A program made the translations under genes and the position numbers. From NCBI RefSeq assembly GCF_001612785.1, contig NZ_BDBC01000009.1:62001-126000 (forward strand): a DNA stretch of 64,000 nucleotides, written 5' to 3'. This document shows, in pieces, positions 1 to 9,064 of this stretch (position 1 is its first letter; each line of letters begins with the position of its first letter). The notes beneath the pieces were generated by a model. It worked only from the letters and a program-made list of their open reading frames with translations. It had not been told where the DNA came from and searched no databases. The stretch comes from Nocardia beijingensis NBRC 16342 (GTDB lineage Bacteria; Actinomycetota; Actinomycetes; Mycobacteriales; Mycobacteriaceae).

Positions 1-958
1 GCACCGGCTGCGCGGCGCGGGTGGCCAGCAGTTCGGCCGCGATCGCGACGGCCATCTCGGGAGCGGTGCGCGCGCCGATGTCGAAACCGGCGGGCGAGTG
101 CAGCCGCGACAGCGTCTCCTCGCCGAATCCGCCCGCGCGCAGGTCTTCCATGCGCCGGATGTGTACCTGACGTGACCCCATGGCACCGAGATAGCCGAGC
201 TCGGGTAGTCGTAGCGCCACGGTGAGCAGCGGAATCTCGAACGTGGGATCGTGCGACAACACGACTATGGCAGTGCTGCTGTCGATCTCCCCGGCGGCGG
301 AGAGGATGTTGAGGTAGCGGTGCGGCCAGTCGACCACGACCTCGGCGCCGGGAAACGACTCCGGCGTGGCGAAATTGGGGCGGGAGTCGCAGATGGTCAC
401 CCGGTAGCCGAGCAACTTCGCCTGCACGGTGAGCGCGGCGGCGAAGGAATTGGCGCCGAAGATGATCAGGCGCGGCGGCGGGGCGAACGAGCTGACGAAA
501 ACGTCGGAATCGGGGAGCGCGACCAATTCGGTGGCGTGCTTCTTGTCGGTGATCAGGTGCTGGCCGATCAGGTCGGCATCGGAGTTCCACACCACCGTGA
601 AGACGGTGACCCTGCGGTGCGCCGCGATCTCGGCGGCGACATCCGGGAACTCCGGGAAGTGTCTTCGGGAGAACGGCTCGGTGAAGACGTCTATCATCCC
701 CTCGCCGTCCAAGCCGCCGCCCACGCCGAAACGGTGCATCGCGCGACGGCCGGTACGCGCCGCCTGGAGCACGGCCTCGTACGCGATGTCCTCCAGCCCG
801 CCCCCGGCGACCGATCCGTAGACGCCCCCGTCCGGGTCGACCAGCATCGCCGAGCCCACCGGTAAGGGCGCGGCGCCCACGGTGCGCACGATGGTGCCGA
901 GTCCGCCGGTACGGCCCGAGTGCCACACCCGCAACAGGTCGTCGACGATGTCCCGCAT
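1..958 (-). CDS. XdhC/CoxI family molybdenum-enzyme accessory protein (C-terminus cut by window edge)
   Basis: Accessory protein that prepares or inserts the molybdenum cofactor for xanthine dehydrogenase, whose subunits lie at 5469-9064. Read leftwards from the ATG at 958 the frame stays open to the window edge (about 319 residues), so the C-terminus is missing. The protein starts MRDIVDDLLRVWHSG, has a Rossmann-type stretch (LIIFGANSFA, then GYLGAMGSR) and a family-typical GFDIGARTAPEMAVAIAAE near its visible end. Most family members have a GGCVE-type motif in the N-terminal domain; here it reads GSVAGGGLED. The later Cys-containing position reads GLDGEGMIDVF, so both expected cysteines look replaced. 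It lies 13 bases after the MobA-like gene on the same strand, a probable two-gene operon divergent from uraD. Confidence 0.85.
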   Translation of the reverse strand, partial: MRDIVDDLLRVWHSGRTGGLGTIVRTVGAAPLPVGSAMLVDPDGGVYGSVAGGGLEDIAYEAVLQAARTGRRAMHRFGVGGGLDGEGMIDVFTEPFSRRHFPEFPDVAAEIAAHRRVTVFTVVWNSDADLIGQHLITDKKHATELVALPDSDVFVSSFAPPPRLIIFGANSFAAALTVQAKLLGYRVTICDSRPNFATPESFPGAEVVVDWPHRYLNILSAAGEIDSSTAIVVLSHDPTFEIPLLTVALRLPELGYLGAMGSRQVHIRRMEDLRAGGFGEETLSRLHSPAGFDIGARTAPEMAVAIAAELLATRAAQPV

Positions 959-971
959 CAGCTAGCTCCGA

Positions 972-1568
972 TCACCGTGCGGTCGTGGCCGGGAAGTCAC
1001 GATCGACGCCCGTCGCCAAATCGTCGCACGTGACGCACACCATATCGTTTCTGCCGGTCAAATAGGTGCGGGCCCCGGAATCTCCTGAGGCGGATCCGCA
1101 AACGGCGTTCCAGTGCTTGTGGGCGATGACAACGGGGTGCCCGGGTGTGTTGTGAAACACAGCACGAGCCAGGCCGCTGGGGGCGCCGAGGGCGGCGGCG
1201 AGCACTCGGGCGACCGCGTCGGCGCCGACATCGGGGGTGTCCACCGGCATGATCGCGGCATACCGGGCGGGGGTGCTCGCGACGGCGATCAAGCCCGCCC
1301 GCAGCGACGCGCTCAGGCCGGTCGCCCAGTCCGCCGCCCACACGTGGCGCACGCCCGGCGGCAGATCGACGATCCGTGGCGTCGGGCCGGTCGCGCCGAG
1401 CACCACGATGACCGGGTCGCAGCCGCCGTCGCGCAGCGCGGCGACCGCGGCCCGCAGCCAGGCGCCGCCCTCGGCGAGCGCTTTCGGTTTTCCGTAGCGG
1501 GTTCCCGCGCCCGCGGCGAGCACGACGCCGGCGCAGGCCGCGACGGCGGGGCGATCAGGGTCGGCCAT
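972..1568 (-). CDS. MobA-like nucleotidyltransferase (molybdenum cofactor cytidylyl/guanylyltransferase type)
   Basis: A 198-residue NTP transferase of the MobA/MocA type, expected to attach a nucleotide (CMP or GMP) to molybdopterin for a hydroxylase such as xanthine dehydrogenase. The N-terminal nucleotide-binding motif is clear (VVLAAGAGTRYGKPKAL, about residues 16-32), followed by GGCDPVIVVLGA and the acidic MPVDTPDVG that normally binds the metal. GHPVVIAHKHW is the usual C-terminal family segment. The ATG at 1568 is the first good start; its Shine-Dalgarno is weak. It is transcribed first in a unit with xdhC. Whether it makes the CMP or the GMP form of the cofactor cannot be read from the sequence. 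Confidence 0.85.
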   Translation of the reverse strand: MADPDRPAVAACAGVVLAAGAGTRYGKPKALAEGGAWLRAAVAALRDGGCDPVIVVLGATGPTPRIVDLPPGVRHVWAADWATGLSASLRAGLIAVASTPARYAAIMPVDTPDVGADAVARVLAAALGAPSGLARAVFHNTPGHPVVIAHKHWNAVCGSASGDSGARTYLTGRNDMVCVTCDDLATGVDRDFPATTAR

Positions 1569-1704
1569 GCCTAAAAGGTAATACCGGCCGGTCTGCGCCG
1601 CACGGGGGGAAACCGGTGGTCAAAGGCGTTTCGTGAGCGACACGCCGAAGGTGATCCCTCCGCTTCCGGTGGCGGCGGCCCCGGCCGTATTCGATGCTGG
1701 TCCG

Positions 1705-2205
1705 ATGACGGATCAGCGACGCGGAATCGCGGCATTCGACGCGCTGTCCGACGACGCGGCCTACCGGGCGGTGCTCGCGTGCTGCTCGTCGCCGGACTTC
1801 GCGCGGGCGCTGGTCGCGGGCCGTCCGTTCGGCAGCGTCGAGACGCTGCTCGACGCGGCGGATGAGGTGCTGGCGGGGTTGCCGGAATCGGAGCTGGACC
1901 GCGCGCTGGCGGGACATCCGAGGATCGGGGAGCGGCCGCATTCCGATGCCTCCGCGCGGGAGCAGGCCGGGGTGGCGGGTGCGGCCGACGTGGTGCGCGC
2001 GGCGCTTGCCGAGGGCAACCGCGCCTATGAGGAGCGGTTCGGGCACATCTACCTGGTGTGTGCGAGCGGAAAGTCGGGCGAGGAGCTGCTCGCGCTGCTC
2101 ACCGCCCGGTTGCGCAATGATCCCGAGACCGAAAGGCGCATAGTGCGAACAGAGTTGGGCAAGATCAATCGCATCCGGCTGCGCGCGCTGCTGGAGCGGC
2201 CGTGA
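1705..2205 (+). CDS. uraD: 2-oxo-4-hydroxy-4-carboxy-5-ureidoimidazoline (OHCU) decarboxylase
   Basis: Decarboxylates OHCU to S-allantoin, the last step of urate to allantoin conversion. The diagnostic HPRIGE motif, the following SAREQAGV and the C-terminal ELGKINRIRLRALL are all present. The ATG at 1705 gives 166 residues, the usual family size. A GTG at 1633 in the same frame would add 24 residues of low-complexity sequence and is less likely. The stop codon overlaps the GTG start of uraH (GTGA, 2202-2205), so the two are translationally coupled. It is the first gene of the uraD-uraH-uricase-deaminase operon and diverges from the MobA-like gene. Confidence 0.92.
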   Translation: MTDQRRGIAAFDALSDDAAYRAVLACCSSPDFARALVAGRPFGSVETLLDAADEVLAGLPESELDRALAGHPRIGERPHSDASAREQAGVAGAADVVRAALAEGNRAYEERFGHIYLVCASGKSGEELLALLTARLRNDPETERRIVRTELGKINRIRLRALLERP

Positions 2206-2519
2206 GCACGCTGAGCACCCACGTGCTGGACGCGGTGCGCGGTGTGCCCGCCGCGGGCGTCACGGTGACGTTGTACCGGCAGGCGCAACGGCTCGATTCG
2301 GGCGAAACGGACGCGGACGGCCGGATCGGGGCGTTGGGCGAAGCGCTCGAACCCGCGACCTATCGGTTGGTGTTCGAGACCGGCACCTACTTCGCGGGCC
2401 AAGGGGTCGAAACCTTCTATCCCGAGGTGAGCATCGCTTTCGCGGTGCGCGAGGAACGGCACTATCACGTTCCGTTGCTGTTGTCGCCCTTCGCTTTTTC
2501 CACCTATCGAGGGAGCTGA
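2202..2519 (+). CDS. uraH: 5-hydroxyisourate hydrolase (transthyretin-like)
   Basis: Hydrolyses 5-hydroxyisourate, the unstable product of uricase, to OHCU, the substrate of UraD. At 105 residues it matches the family. The N-terminal LSTHVLD (catalytic His) and the signature C-terminal HYHVPLLLSPFAFSTYRGS ending in YRGS are both intact. It starts with GTG overlapping the uraD stop by four bases and ends two bases before the uricase ATG, so the three urate-to-allantoin enzymes are made from one message. Confidence 0.95.
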   Translation: MSTLSTHVLDAVRGVPAAGVTVTLYRQAQRLDSGETDADGRIGALGEALEPATYRLVFETGTYFAGQGVETFYPEVSIAFAVREERHYHVPLLLSPFAFSTYRGS

Positions 2520-2521
2520 GC

Positions 2522-3427
2522 ATGGAATTGACCGGGCCCATCGTGCTGACCGACCACCGCTACGGCAAAGCGGAGAACCGGATCGTCCGGATTCACCGGC
2601 AAAGCGCTCGGCACGAGATCCGCGACGTGAACGTGTCCACGGTGCTGCGCGGCGATTTCGCCGACGCGTACGTCACGGGCGACCAGGCGAAGGTCCTGCC
2701 CACCGACTCGCAGAAACAGACGGCCTACGCCTTCGCGAAGCGTCCCGGGCTACGGGCCATCGAGGACTACGCGCTCGCGCTGGCCGATCATTTCGTCGCC
2801 GAGATCGAGCCGGTGCGCAGCGCGCGCGTCGAGGTCGACGAATACGCCTGGCAGCGCGTCACCGTCGGCGGTGCGGAGCACGATCACACCTGGGTGCGGC
2901 AAGGGCCGGAAGTGCGCACGGTGGCGGTCACCGTGGCGGGGAGAGGCGCCGAGCGGCAGGCTTGGGTCGTCGGCGGGGTGAAGGACCTGACCATCCTCAA
3001 GTCGACCGGCTCCGAGTTCGCCGGCTTCCTGACCGACGAGTTCACCGTGCTCGCACCGACCAGCGATCGGATGCTGGCCACCGCGCTGGTCGCCGAGTGG
3101 CGGTTCGCGAGCAGCGCGGGCGTCGACTGGGACGAGGTCTACTCCGGCGTGCGGGCGCGGTTGGTGGAGACCTTCGCGACGCTGCACTCCAAGGCCTTGC
3201 AGCAGACGCTGTTCGAAATGGGCAAGGCCGCGCTGACCGCGTACCCGGTGCTGGCCGAGATCCGGCTCGCGGCGCCGAACAAGCATCACTTCGACTACGA
3301 CCTCGGCCGCTTCGGCATCGAGAACCACGGCGAGGTCTATCACGCCGACGACCGCCCCTACGGACTGATCCACGCCACCGTGGCGCGGGCCGACGCGCCG
3401 GAAGCGGGTCCCGCGTGGACCAGGTGA
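2522..3427 (+). CDS. pucL: Urate oxidase (uricase)
   Basis: Cofactor-free oxidase converting urate and O2 to 5-hydroxyisourate and H2O2. The 301-residue protein carries the expected family features: HRYGKAENRIVRI near the N-terminus (catalytic Lys), VLPTDSQKQTAYAFAK (catalytic Thr at about residue 60), and the C-terminal NKHHFDYDLGRFG with the active-site His. The start follows the uraH stop by two bases with GAGGGAGC just upstream. Its TGA overlaps a GTG start of the next gene at 3424. Confidence 0.95.
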   Translation: MELTGPIVLTDHRYGKAENRIVRIHRQSARHEIRDVNVSTVLRGDFADAYVTGDQAKVLPTDSQKQTAYAFAKRPGLRAIEDYALALADHFVAEIEPVRSARVEVDEYAWQRVTVGGAEHDHTWVRQGPEVRTVAVTVAGRGAERQAWVVGGVKDLTILKSTGSEFAGFLTDEFTVLAPTSDRMLATALVAEWRFASSAGVDWDEVYSGVRARLVETFATLHSKALQQTLFEMGKAALTAYPVLAEIRLAAPNKHHFDYDLGRFGIENHGEVYHADDRPYGLIHATVARADAPEAGPAWTR

Positions 3428-4776
3428 CCGTCATCGCGGGCTGTGCCGTGGCGACCGTCGACGCCGACGGGACCGAATACGCCCGCGGGCACGTCGTCGT
3501 GCGCGGCAACCGGATCGACGCGGTCGGGGCGGGCGATCCACCGGCGCTCGGTCCGGACGCGCGGCGCGTCGACGGGCGCGGCTGCCTGCTGACGCCAGGA
3601 CTGGTGAACACCCACCACCACCTCTACCAATGGATCACCCGCGGCCTGGCCACCGACCACACGCTGTTCGAATGGCTGAACACCCTGTATCCGGTCTGGG
3701 CGGGTATCGACGAGGACGGCGTGCGGGTGGCGGCCACGGGCGCGCTCGCCGCCCTCGCCCGCACGGGCTGCACCACCACCACCGATCACCACTACGTGTT
3801 CCCGCGCGACGGCGGTGACCCGCTCGCCGCCGAGATCGAGGCGGCGGCGCGGGTAGGTCTGCGGTTCCATCCCTGTCGCGGCTCGATGGATCTCGGCCGG
3901 AGCGCGGGCGGGCTGCCGCCCGATCACTTGGTGGAGCGCTTGGACGACATCCTCGCCGCGAGCGAGGCGGCCGTCGCGCGCTGGCACGACCCGTCGCCGG
4001 ACGCCATGCTGCGAATCGCGCTCGCGCCGTGCTCGCCGTTCTCGGTCACGCCCGACCTGCTGCGCGAGTCGGCGGCGCTGGCCCGCGACACCGGGGTCCG
4101 GCTGCACACCCACCTCGCCGAGACCATCGACGAGCAGGACTACTGCCTGGCGACTTTCGGCTGCACGCCCGCGCAGTACCTGCGGCGGATGGACTGGTTC
4201 GGACCCGACGTCTGGTACGCGCACGCCGTCCACCTGGACGACGACGCGATCGGCGTCATGGCGGCGACCGGCACCGGCGTCGCGCACTGTCCCACGTCGA
4301 ACGCGCGGCTGGGCGCAGGTATCGCTCGCGTCGCCGACCTGGTGCGCGCGGGCGTCCCGGTGGGGCTCGGCGTCGACGGCGCGGCGAGCAACGAGGCCGG
4401 TTCGATGATCGAGGAGCCGCGCCACGCCTTGCTGTGGGCGCGCAACCGAGGCGGACCGCACGCGATGACCGTGCGCACCGCGCTGGAACTGGCCACCATG
4501 GGCGGCGCGCGGGTGCTCGGCCGCGCCGCCGACATCGGATCGATCGAGGTGGGCAAACTGGCTGACCTGGCGCTGTGGCGGGTGGACACCGCCGCGCACG
4601 CCGGGATCGCGGATCCGGTGACCGCCCTGGTGCTCGGCTCGCCACCACCGCTGGCGATGTTGCTGGTGAACGGGCGCGAGGTGGTGCGCGACGGTGAGGT
4701 TCGGACGGTGGACGCGGACGTGGTGGCCGCCGAGGTCGCGCGGACGCAGGCGAAGCTGGTCGCGAAGGCGGGTTGA
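3424..4776 (+). CDS. 8-oxoguanine deaminase-like amidohydrolase (ATZ/TRZ group)
   Basis: Metal-dependent amidohydrolase of about 450 residues in the 8-oxoguanine deaminase/guanine deaminase-like group. Metal ligands are visible as NTHHHLYQWITRG (HxH), HTHLAET and the late Asp in GLGVDGAASNEAGS. The NTHHHLYQW and TLFEWL segments are characteristic of 8-oxoguanine deaminases. The GTG at 3424 overlaps the uricase stop (GTGA), matching the coupling style of the operon; a GTG at 3415 is possible. Context suggests it feeds guanine or oxidised guanine into the xanthine/urate route. The substrate is inferred from the family. Confidence 0.85.
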   Translation: MTVIAGCAVATVDADGTEYARGHVVVRGNRIDAVGAGDPPALGPDARRVDGRGCLLTPGLVNTHHHLYQWITRGLATDHTLFEWLNTLYPVWAGIDEDGVRVAATGALAALARTGCTTTTDHHYVFPRDGGDPLAAEIEAAARVGLRFHPCRGSMDLGRSAGGLPPDHLVERLDDILAASEAAVARWHDPSPDAMLRIALAPCSPFSVTPDLLRESAALARDTGVRLHTHLAETIDEQDYCLATFGCTPAQYLRRMDWFGPDVWYAHAVHLDDDAIGVMAATGTGVAHCPTSNARLGAGIARVADLVRAGVPVGLGVDGAASNEAGSMIEEPRHALLWARNRGGPHAMTVRTALELATMGGARVLGRAADIGSIEVGKLADLALWRVDTAAHAGIADPVTALVLGSPPPLAMLLVNGREVVRDGEVRTVDADVVAAEVARTQAKLVAKAG

Positions 4777-5468
4777 GCGACTCGCGCGTCGGCGCTCCTG
4801 CCGTAGTAGCGGGAGGGGTGCTGTCGCTGTACGCCTGGTGCCGGGCGCGACGGGTGATGTGACCGGCCGGTACCCGGGGACCCTGGCGGCAGCGCTATCG
4901 GTGCCCAGCGTCCGTCCGTCGGGATCACGTCGTGAAGACGATCGGTGCACCGGAACGTACGGAGTGGCGCTCAACGGCGTGGCCGGGAATGCCCGGCGGG
5001 GGTGATGCCGCGCCATCTGGCCGTGTTCCAACTCCGGTCCCCGCGTGGGCGGCTACGAGATCCGCAGCGCGGCGGTCGGGGCGTGCGGTGGCCGCGCGGT
5101 ACAGGGCATCGGCGTTGCAATCGATGCGGTCGGGCGTACCGAGTTGTCCGCGAGCCGTGCCCCATGGCGGTGCTGCCGGGTGTCCGGTCGGGGTCACCGA
5201 CGCTCGCCCCGCTGATCTGGGCGAGGTGTCGTGCCTGGTCAGCCGGGACGAGCAATACTGAACCAGTGTCGGCTCGAACGGCCCGTAGAGCGGGTGAGCC
5301 GTGGTATGTGGACGGCATGCCCGCACGAGCACTCGGCCGGGATGGTTCCCGCTCGCCGGTGGCCGCCGCGCGGCAAGGTAACAGCCGTGCAATCCGACAT
5401 GCGTCGCGCGCAATATGGCGGCAACCCACTGGCTCTACGGTGACCGAGAGGCAGGAACGAGGTGAGAC
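4777..5468 (+). other. 692-bp non-coding stretch upstream of the xanthine dehydrogenase operon
   Basis: No convincing gene. The open frames on both strands have Arg/Pro-rich compositions typical of shadow frames in GC-rich DNA. It separates the uricase operon from the xanthine dehydrogenase operon and probably holds the latter's promoter. GAGGTGAG precedes the GTG at 5469 as a ribosome-binding site. No clear tRNA, riboswitch or palindrome was seen. Confidence 0.5.
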
Positions 5469-6311
5469 GTGGACCTGGACACGATCCGCGAGGTGGTGAT
5501 CGCCCGCGAGCGCGAAGACCTGGCCGCGCTCGGCGCATCCACCGCGGTGCTGGCCGGAGGAACCTTCCTGTTCTCCGAGCCGCAGGATCAGTTGCTGCGC
5601 CTGGTCGACATCACCGGCCTCGGATGGCCCGCGTTCGAGATCGTGGACGGCGGCCTGGACATCGCCGCGACCTGCACCTTGGCCGAGTTCGCCGGCGCAG
5701 CGCCGGGCCGTGAGCTGGGGACGCGGGTATTGCGCGACCCGTGGCCGGGGACCGCGCTGTTCGCCCCGGCCTGCCGGGCGCTGCTGGCCTCGCACAAGAT
5801 CTGGCGCACGGCGACCGTCGGGGGCAACGTCTGCCTCGCGTTGCCCGCGGGAGCGGTGCTCGGCGCGCTGGTGGCGCTCGACGCCACGGCGCTGGTCTGG
5901 GCCGCCGACGGCGCCGATCGGCGAATCCCGTTGCGGGAGTTCGTCCTCGGCCCCGGACGAACGGCGCTGCGGCGCGAAGAAGTGCTGCGCTCGATTCGCG
6001 TGCCGCGGTCGAGTCTGCTGGCGCGCACCAGCTTCCGGAAGATCGCGCTCGCTCCGCTCGGCCGGTCCGGCGCCGTCGTGATGGGGCGCAGGGAAGGCAG
6101 CGGCCGCAGCGCGGTCACCATCACGGCCGCCACGATCAGGCCCGTCGTCCTGGACTTCGACGCACCGCCCACCGACACCGAGATCCGCGCTGCCGTGCAC
6201 ACGATCGATCCGGCGCTGTGGTTCGACGATCCGCACGGGTCACCGGAGTGGCGCGGGCATGTCGCGGGGTTGCTGGCCTGCGAGGTGGCCGCGGAATTGC
6301 GGGGTAGCTGA
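5469..6311 (+). CDS. Xanthine dehydrogenase-type FAD-binding subunit
   Basis: 280-residue FAD-binding subunit of a molybdenum hydroxylase; it passes electrons from the iron-sulfur clusters to NAD or another acceptor. Features are VLAGGTFLF (pyrophosphate loop region), WRTATVGGNVCLALPAGA (second FAD-binding motif TxGGN) and the CO-dehydrogenase flavoprotein C-terminal domain. It starts with GTG behind GAGGTGAG and its stop overlaps the next ATG (TGATG at 6309-6313). It is the partner of the fused 2Fe-2S/Moco protein that follows. Confidence 0.88.
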   Translation: MDLDTIREVVIAREREDLAALGASTAVLAGGTFLFSEPQDQLLRLVDITGLGWPAFEIVDGGLDIAATCTLAEFAGAAPGRELGTRVLRDPWPGTALFAPACRALLASHKIWRTATVGGNVCLALPAGAVLGALVALDATALVWAADGADRRIPLREFVLGPGRTALRREEVLRSIRVPRSSLLARTSFRKIALAPLGRSGAVVMGRREGSGRSAVTITAATIRPVVLDFDAPPTDTEIRAAVHTIDPALWFDDPHGSPEWRGHVAGLLACEVAAELRGS

Positions 6312-9064
6312 TGCGATTCGAAGTGGACGGCAGGACCGTCGACATCGAGCCGCGGCCGGGACAATGCCTGCGCACCGTGCTGCGCGACAGTGGCGCGCAG
6401 GCGGTCAAGAAGGGCTGCGACTCGGGCGATTGCGGGGCCTGCGCGGTGCTGGTGGACGGAATGACGGTGCACTCCTGCGTCATCCCCGCCTATCGCGCCG
6501 CCGGGCGATCGATCGTCACCGCCGCCGGACTCGGAACCCCTGAGCACCCGCATCCGGTGCAACGCCGGTTCCTCGCCGACGCCGCGTTCCAATGCGGGTT
6601 CTGCACCGCGGGCATGGTGGTCACGGCGGCGGGGCTCGGGTGCGCCGCCGAGGAGCAGTCCGGCGTGCCGGGCGACGAACTCGCCGAGTTGATGAAAGGC
6701 AACCTCTGCCGCTGCACGGGTTACCGCGCCATCCGCGCCGCGCTGGGCGAACAACTCACTCCGGACGATCCGGCCGCCGTCGCGCCCGATCCGGCCGCGG
6801 CGGTCGCGGCCCCGGCCGGGCCGCGCATCGTCTCCGGGCGCGAGCCGTTCACCCTCGACCTGCCGTTTCCTGGCGCCACCGACACCGCGCCACCGGCCGC
6901 CCCGCTGCACATCGCGGTGCTGCGGAGTCCGCACCCGCACGCGCGGATCCGCTCGATCGGCGCCGCCGCCGCCGAGGCGCTGCCCGGTGTGCACGCGGTG
7001 CTCACCTATGCCGACGCGCCGGACGTGCCGTTCTCCACCGCACGGCACGAGCTGCGCACCGACGACCCCGACGACACCTACGTGCTCGACCGGACGGTCC
7101 GATTCGTGGGGCAGCGGGTGGCCGCGGTGGTGGCCGACAGCGTCGCGATCGCCCGTGAAGCGTGCCGTTTACTCGAGGTCGACTACGAGGTCATGCCCGC
7201 GGTCTTCGATCCGCGGGACGCGCTGCGCGCCGACGCACCGGCATTGCACGGGGACAAACCGGCCTCGGCTCGCATCGCCGATGCCGGACGCAACCTGGTG
7301 GCCGAGCTGCACGGCGAGGTCGGCGACGTCGCCGCGGGCCTGGCCGCCGCGGCGCATGTCGTGCGCGGCGTGTGGGATTCGCCGCGCGGCCAGCACGTGC
7401 ATCTGGAGACGCACGGCGGGGTCGGCTGGCTGGACGACGCCGGACGCCTGGTCATCCGGTGCAGCACCCAGGTCCCGTTCCTGGTCCGTGACGAACTGTG
7501 CCGCCTGTTCGGCCGGTCGCCCGCGCAGGTGCGGGTGTTCACGGCCAGGGTGGGCGGCGGATTCGGCGCGAAACAGGAGCTGCTGGCCGAAGACCTGATC
7601 GCGCTGGCCGTGCTGCGCACCGGCAGGCCGGTGCAGTACGAATTCACGCGCTCCGACGAGTTCGTCGCCGCGACCTGCCGCCACCCGATGCGCGTCGAGG
7701 TGACGGCCGGGGCCGACGCCCGCGGTGTGCTGACCGCCTTGGCCGTCGACGTGCTCGCCGACACCGGCGCCTACGGCAATCACAGCGGCGGGGTGATGTA
7801 CCACGGCGTCGGCGAGTCGGTGGAGCTGTACCGCTGTGCCAACAAGCGGGTCGACGCGCGCGCGGTGTACACCAATAACGTTCCCTCCGGCGCGTTCCGC
7901 GGCTACGGCCTCGGGCAGGTGATCTTCGCCGTGGAGTCGGCTCTGGACGAACTCGCGCACGCGCTCGGCGTGGATCCCTTCGAACTGCGCCGCCGCAACG
8001 CGGTGGCGCCCGGCGATCGGTTCGTCGGCGCCGCGGTGAACGAAAGCGATCTGATGTTCGGCAGCTACGGGCTGGACCAGTGCCTCGACCTCGCCGAACG
8101 AGCCCTGCTGCGCGGCAACGACGTGCGCGCGCCCGGACCGGGGTGGCGGGTTGGCACCGGCATGGCCGCCGCAATGATCGCGACCGTCCCGCCGCGCGGC
8201 CACCGATCCACCGCGACGGCCGCGCTGCTACCCGACGGCCGCTACGAGATCCGGGTCGGCACAGCGGAATTCGGCAACGGCACGACGACGGTGCACGCCC
8301 AGCTCGCCGCCACCGCGCTGGAGACCGAGGTGGACCGCATCGTGATCCGGCACGGCGACACCGACCTGGTCGACCACGACACCGGCGCGTTCGGCTCCAC
8401 CGGCATCGTGGTCGCGGGCAAGGCCGTGTACGCGGCGGCGTGCGCCTTGCGCGGGCGGCTGCTGGCCAGGGCGGCGGAACTGGCCGGCGTCGCGGAGCGG
8501 GACTGCGTGCTGAACTCCGGCGGCGTGCACTGCGGCGACCGGGTGCTCACCGCGGCCGAACTGCTGACCGGCGGCGACCTCGTCGCGCACGCCGAGCACG
8601 ACGGCAGCCCCAGGTCGGTGAGCTTCAACGTGCACGCCTTCCGCGTCGCCGTCGACCCGGAGACGGGGGCGGTGCGCATTCTCCAGTCGATCCAGGCGGC
8701 CGACGCCGGCACGGTGCTCAACCCGGTGCAGTGCCGCGGGCAGGTCGAGGGCGGCGCGGCGCAGGCCATCGGCACCGCGCTGTACGAGGACATGCGCAGC
8801 GCGGATGGGGTGATCGGCGCGCAGACCTTGCGGCACTACCACATACCGCAGTTCGCCGACGTGCCGCGCACGGAGGTCTACTTCGCCGAGACGTCCGACG
8901 CGCTCGGCCCGCTGGGCGCCAAGTCGATGAGCGAATCGCCGTACAACCCGGTCGCGCCCGCGCTGGCCAACGCGATCCGCGACGCGGTCGGCGTCCGGCT
9001 GTACGGGTTGCCGATGACCGCGGACCGGGTGTGGGCCGCGTTGCGGGAGAAGGAGTCACGATGA
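6311..9064 (+). CDS. Xanthine dehydrogenase-like protein, 2Fe-2S domains fused to the molybdopterin-binding subunit
   Basis: 917 residues. Residues about 1-155 form the iron-sulfur part: plant-type 2Fe-2S motif (KKGCDSGDCGACAVL, then C in VHSCVIP) followed by the alpha-helical 2Fe-2S domain (FQCGFCTAG and NLCRCTGYRAI). After a Pro/Ala-rich linker comes the hammerhead domain (LHIAVLRSPHPHARIRSI) and the Moco-binding domain with GGGFGAKQE, GAFRGYGLGQ and GPLGAKSMSESPYNP, whose Glu fits the catalytic base. The FAD domain, usually between these parts in XdhA, is encoded separately just upstream. Context argues for xanthine/hypoxanthine oxidation; another heterocycle substrate is possible. The stop overlaps the aldolase start (ATGA). 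Confidence 0.88.
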   Translation: MRFEVDGRTVDIEPRPGQCLRTVLRDSGAQAVKKGCDSGDCGACAVLVDGMTVHSCVIPAYRAAGRSIVTAAGLGTPEHPHPVQRRFLADAAFQCGFCTAGMVVTAAGLGCAAEEQSGVPGDELAELMKGNLCRCTGYRAIRAALGEQLTPDDPAAVAPDPAAAVAAPAGPRIVSGREPFTLDLPFPGATDTAPPAAPLHIAVLRSPHPHARIRSIGAAAAEALPGVHAVLTYADAPDVPFSTARHELRTDDPDDTYVLDRTVRFVGQRVAAVVADSVAIAREACRLLEVDYEVMPAVFDPRDALRADAPALHGDKPASARIADAGRNLVAELHGEVGDVAAGLAAAAHVVRGVWDSPRGQHVHLETHGGVGWLDDAGRLVIRCSTQVPFLVRDELCRLFGRSPAQVRVFTARVGGGFGAKQELLAEDLIALAVLRTGRPVQYEFTRSDEFVAATCRHPMRVEVTAGADARGVLTALAVDVLADTGAYGNHSGGVMYHGVGESVELYRCANKRVDARAVYTNNVPSGAFRGYGLGQVIFAVESALDELAHALGVDPFELRRRNAVAPGDRFVGAAVNESDLMFGSYGLDQCLDLAERALLRGNDVRAPGPGWRVGTGMAAAMIATVPPRGHRSTATAALLPDGRYEIRVGTAEFGNGTTTVHAQLAATALETEVDRIVIRHGDTDLVDHDTGAFGSTGIVVAGKAVYAAACALRGRLLARAAELAGVAERDCVLNSGGVHCGDRVLTAAELLTGGDLVAHAEHDGSPRSVSFNVHAFRVAVDPETGAVRILQSIQAADAGTVLNPVQCRGQVEGGAAQAIGTALYEDMRSADGVIGAQTLRHYHIPQFADVPRTEVYFAETSDALGPLGAKSMSESPYNPVAPALANAIRDAVGVRLYGLPMTADRVWAALREKESR

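Noticed and set aside
3358..5413. Long minus-strand frames opposite the deaminase gene and in the 4777-5468 gap
   Set aside because: No family motifs and shadow-like composition; the gap is more likely a promoter region.
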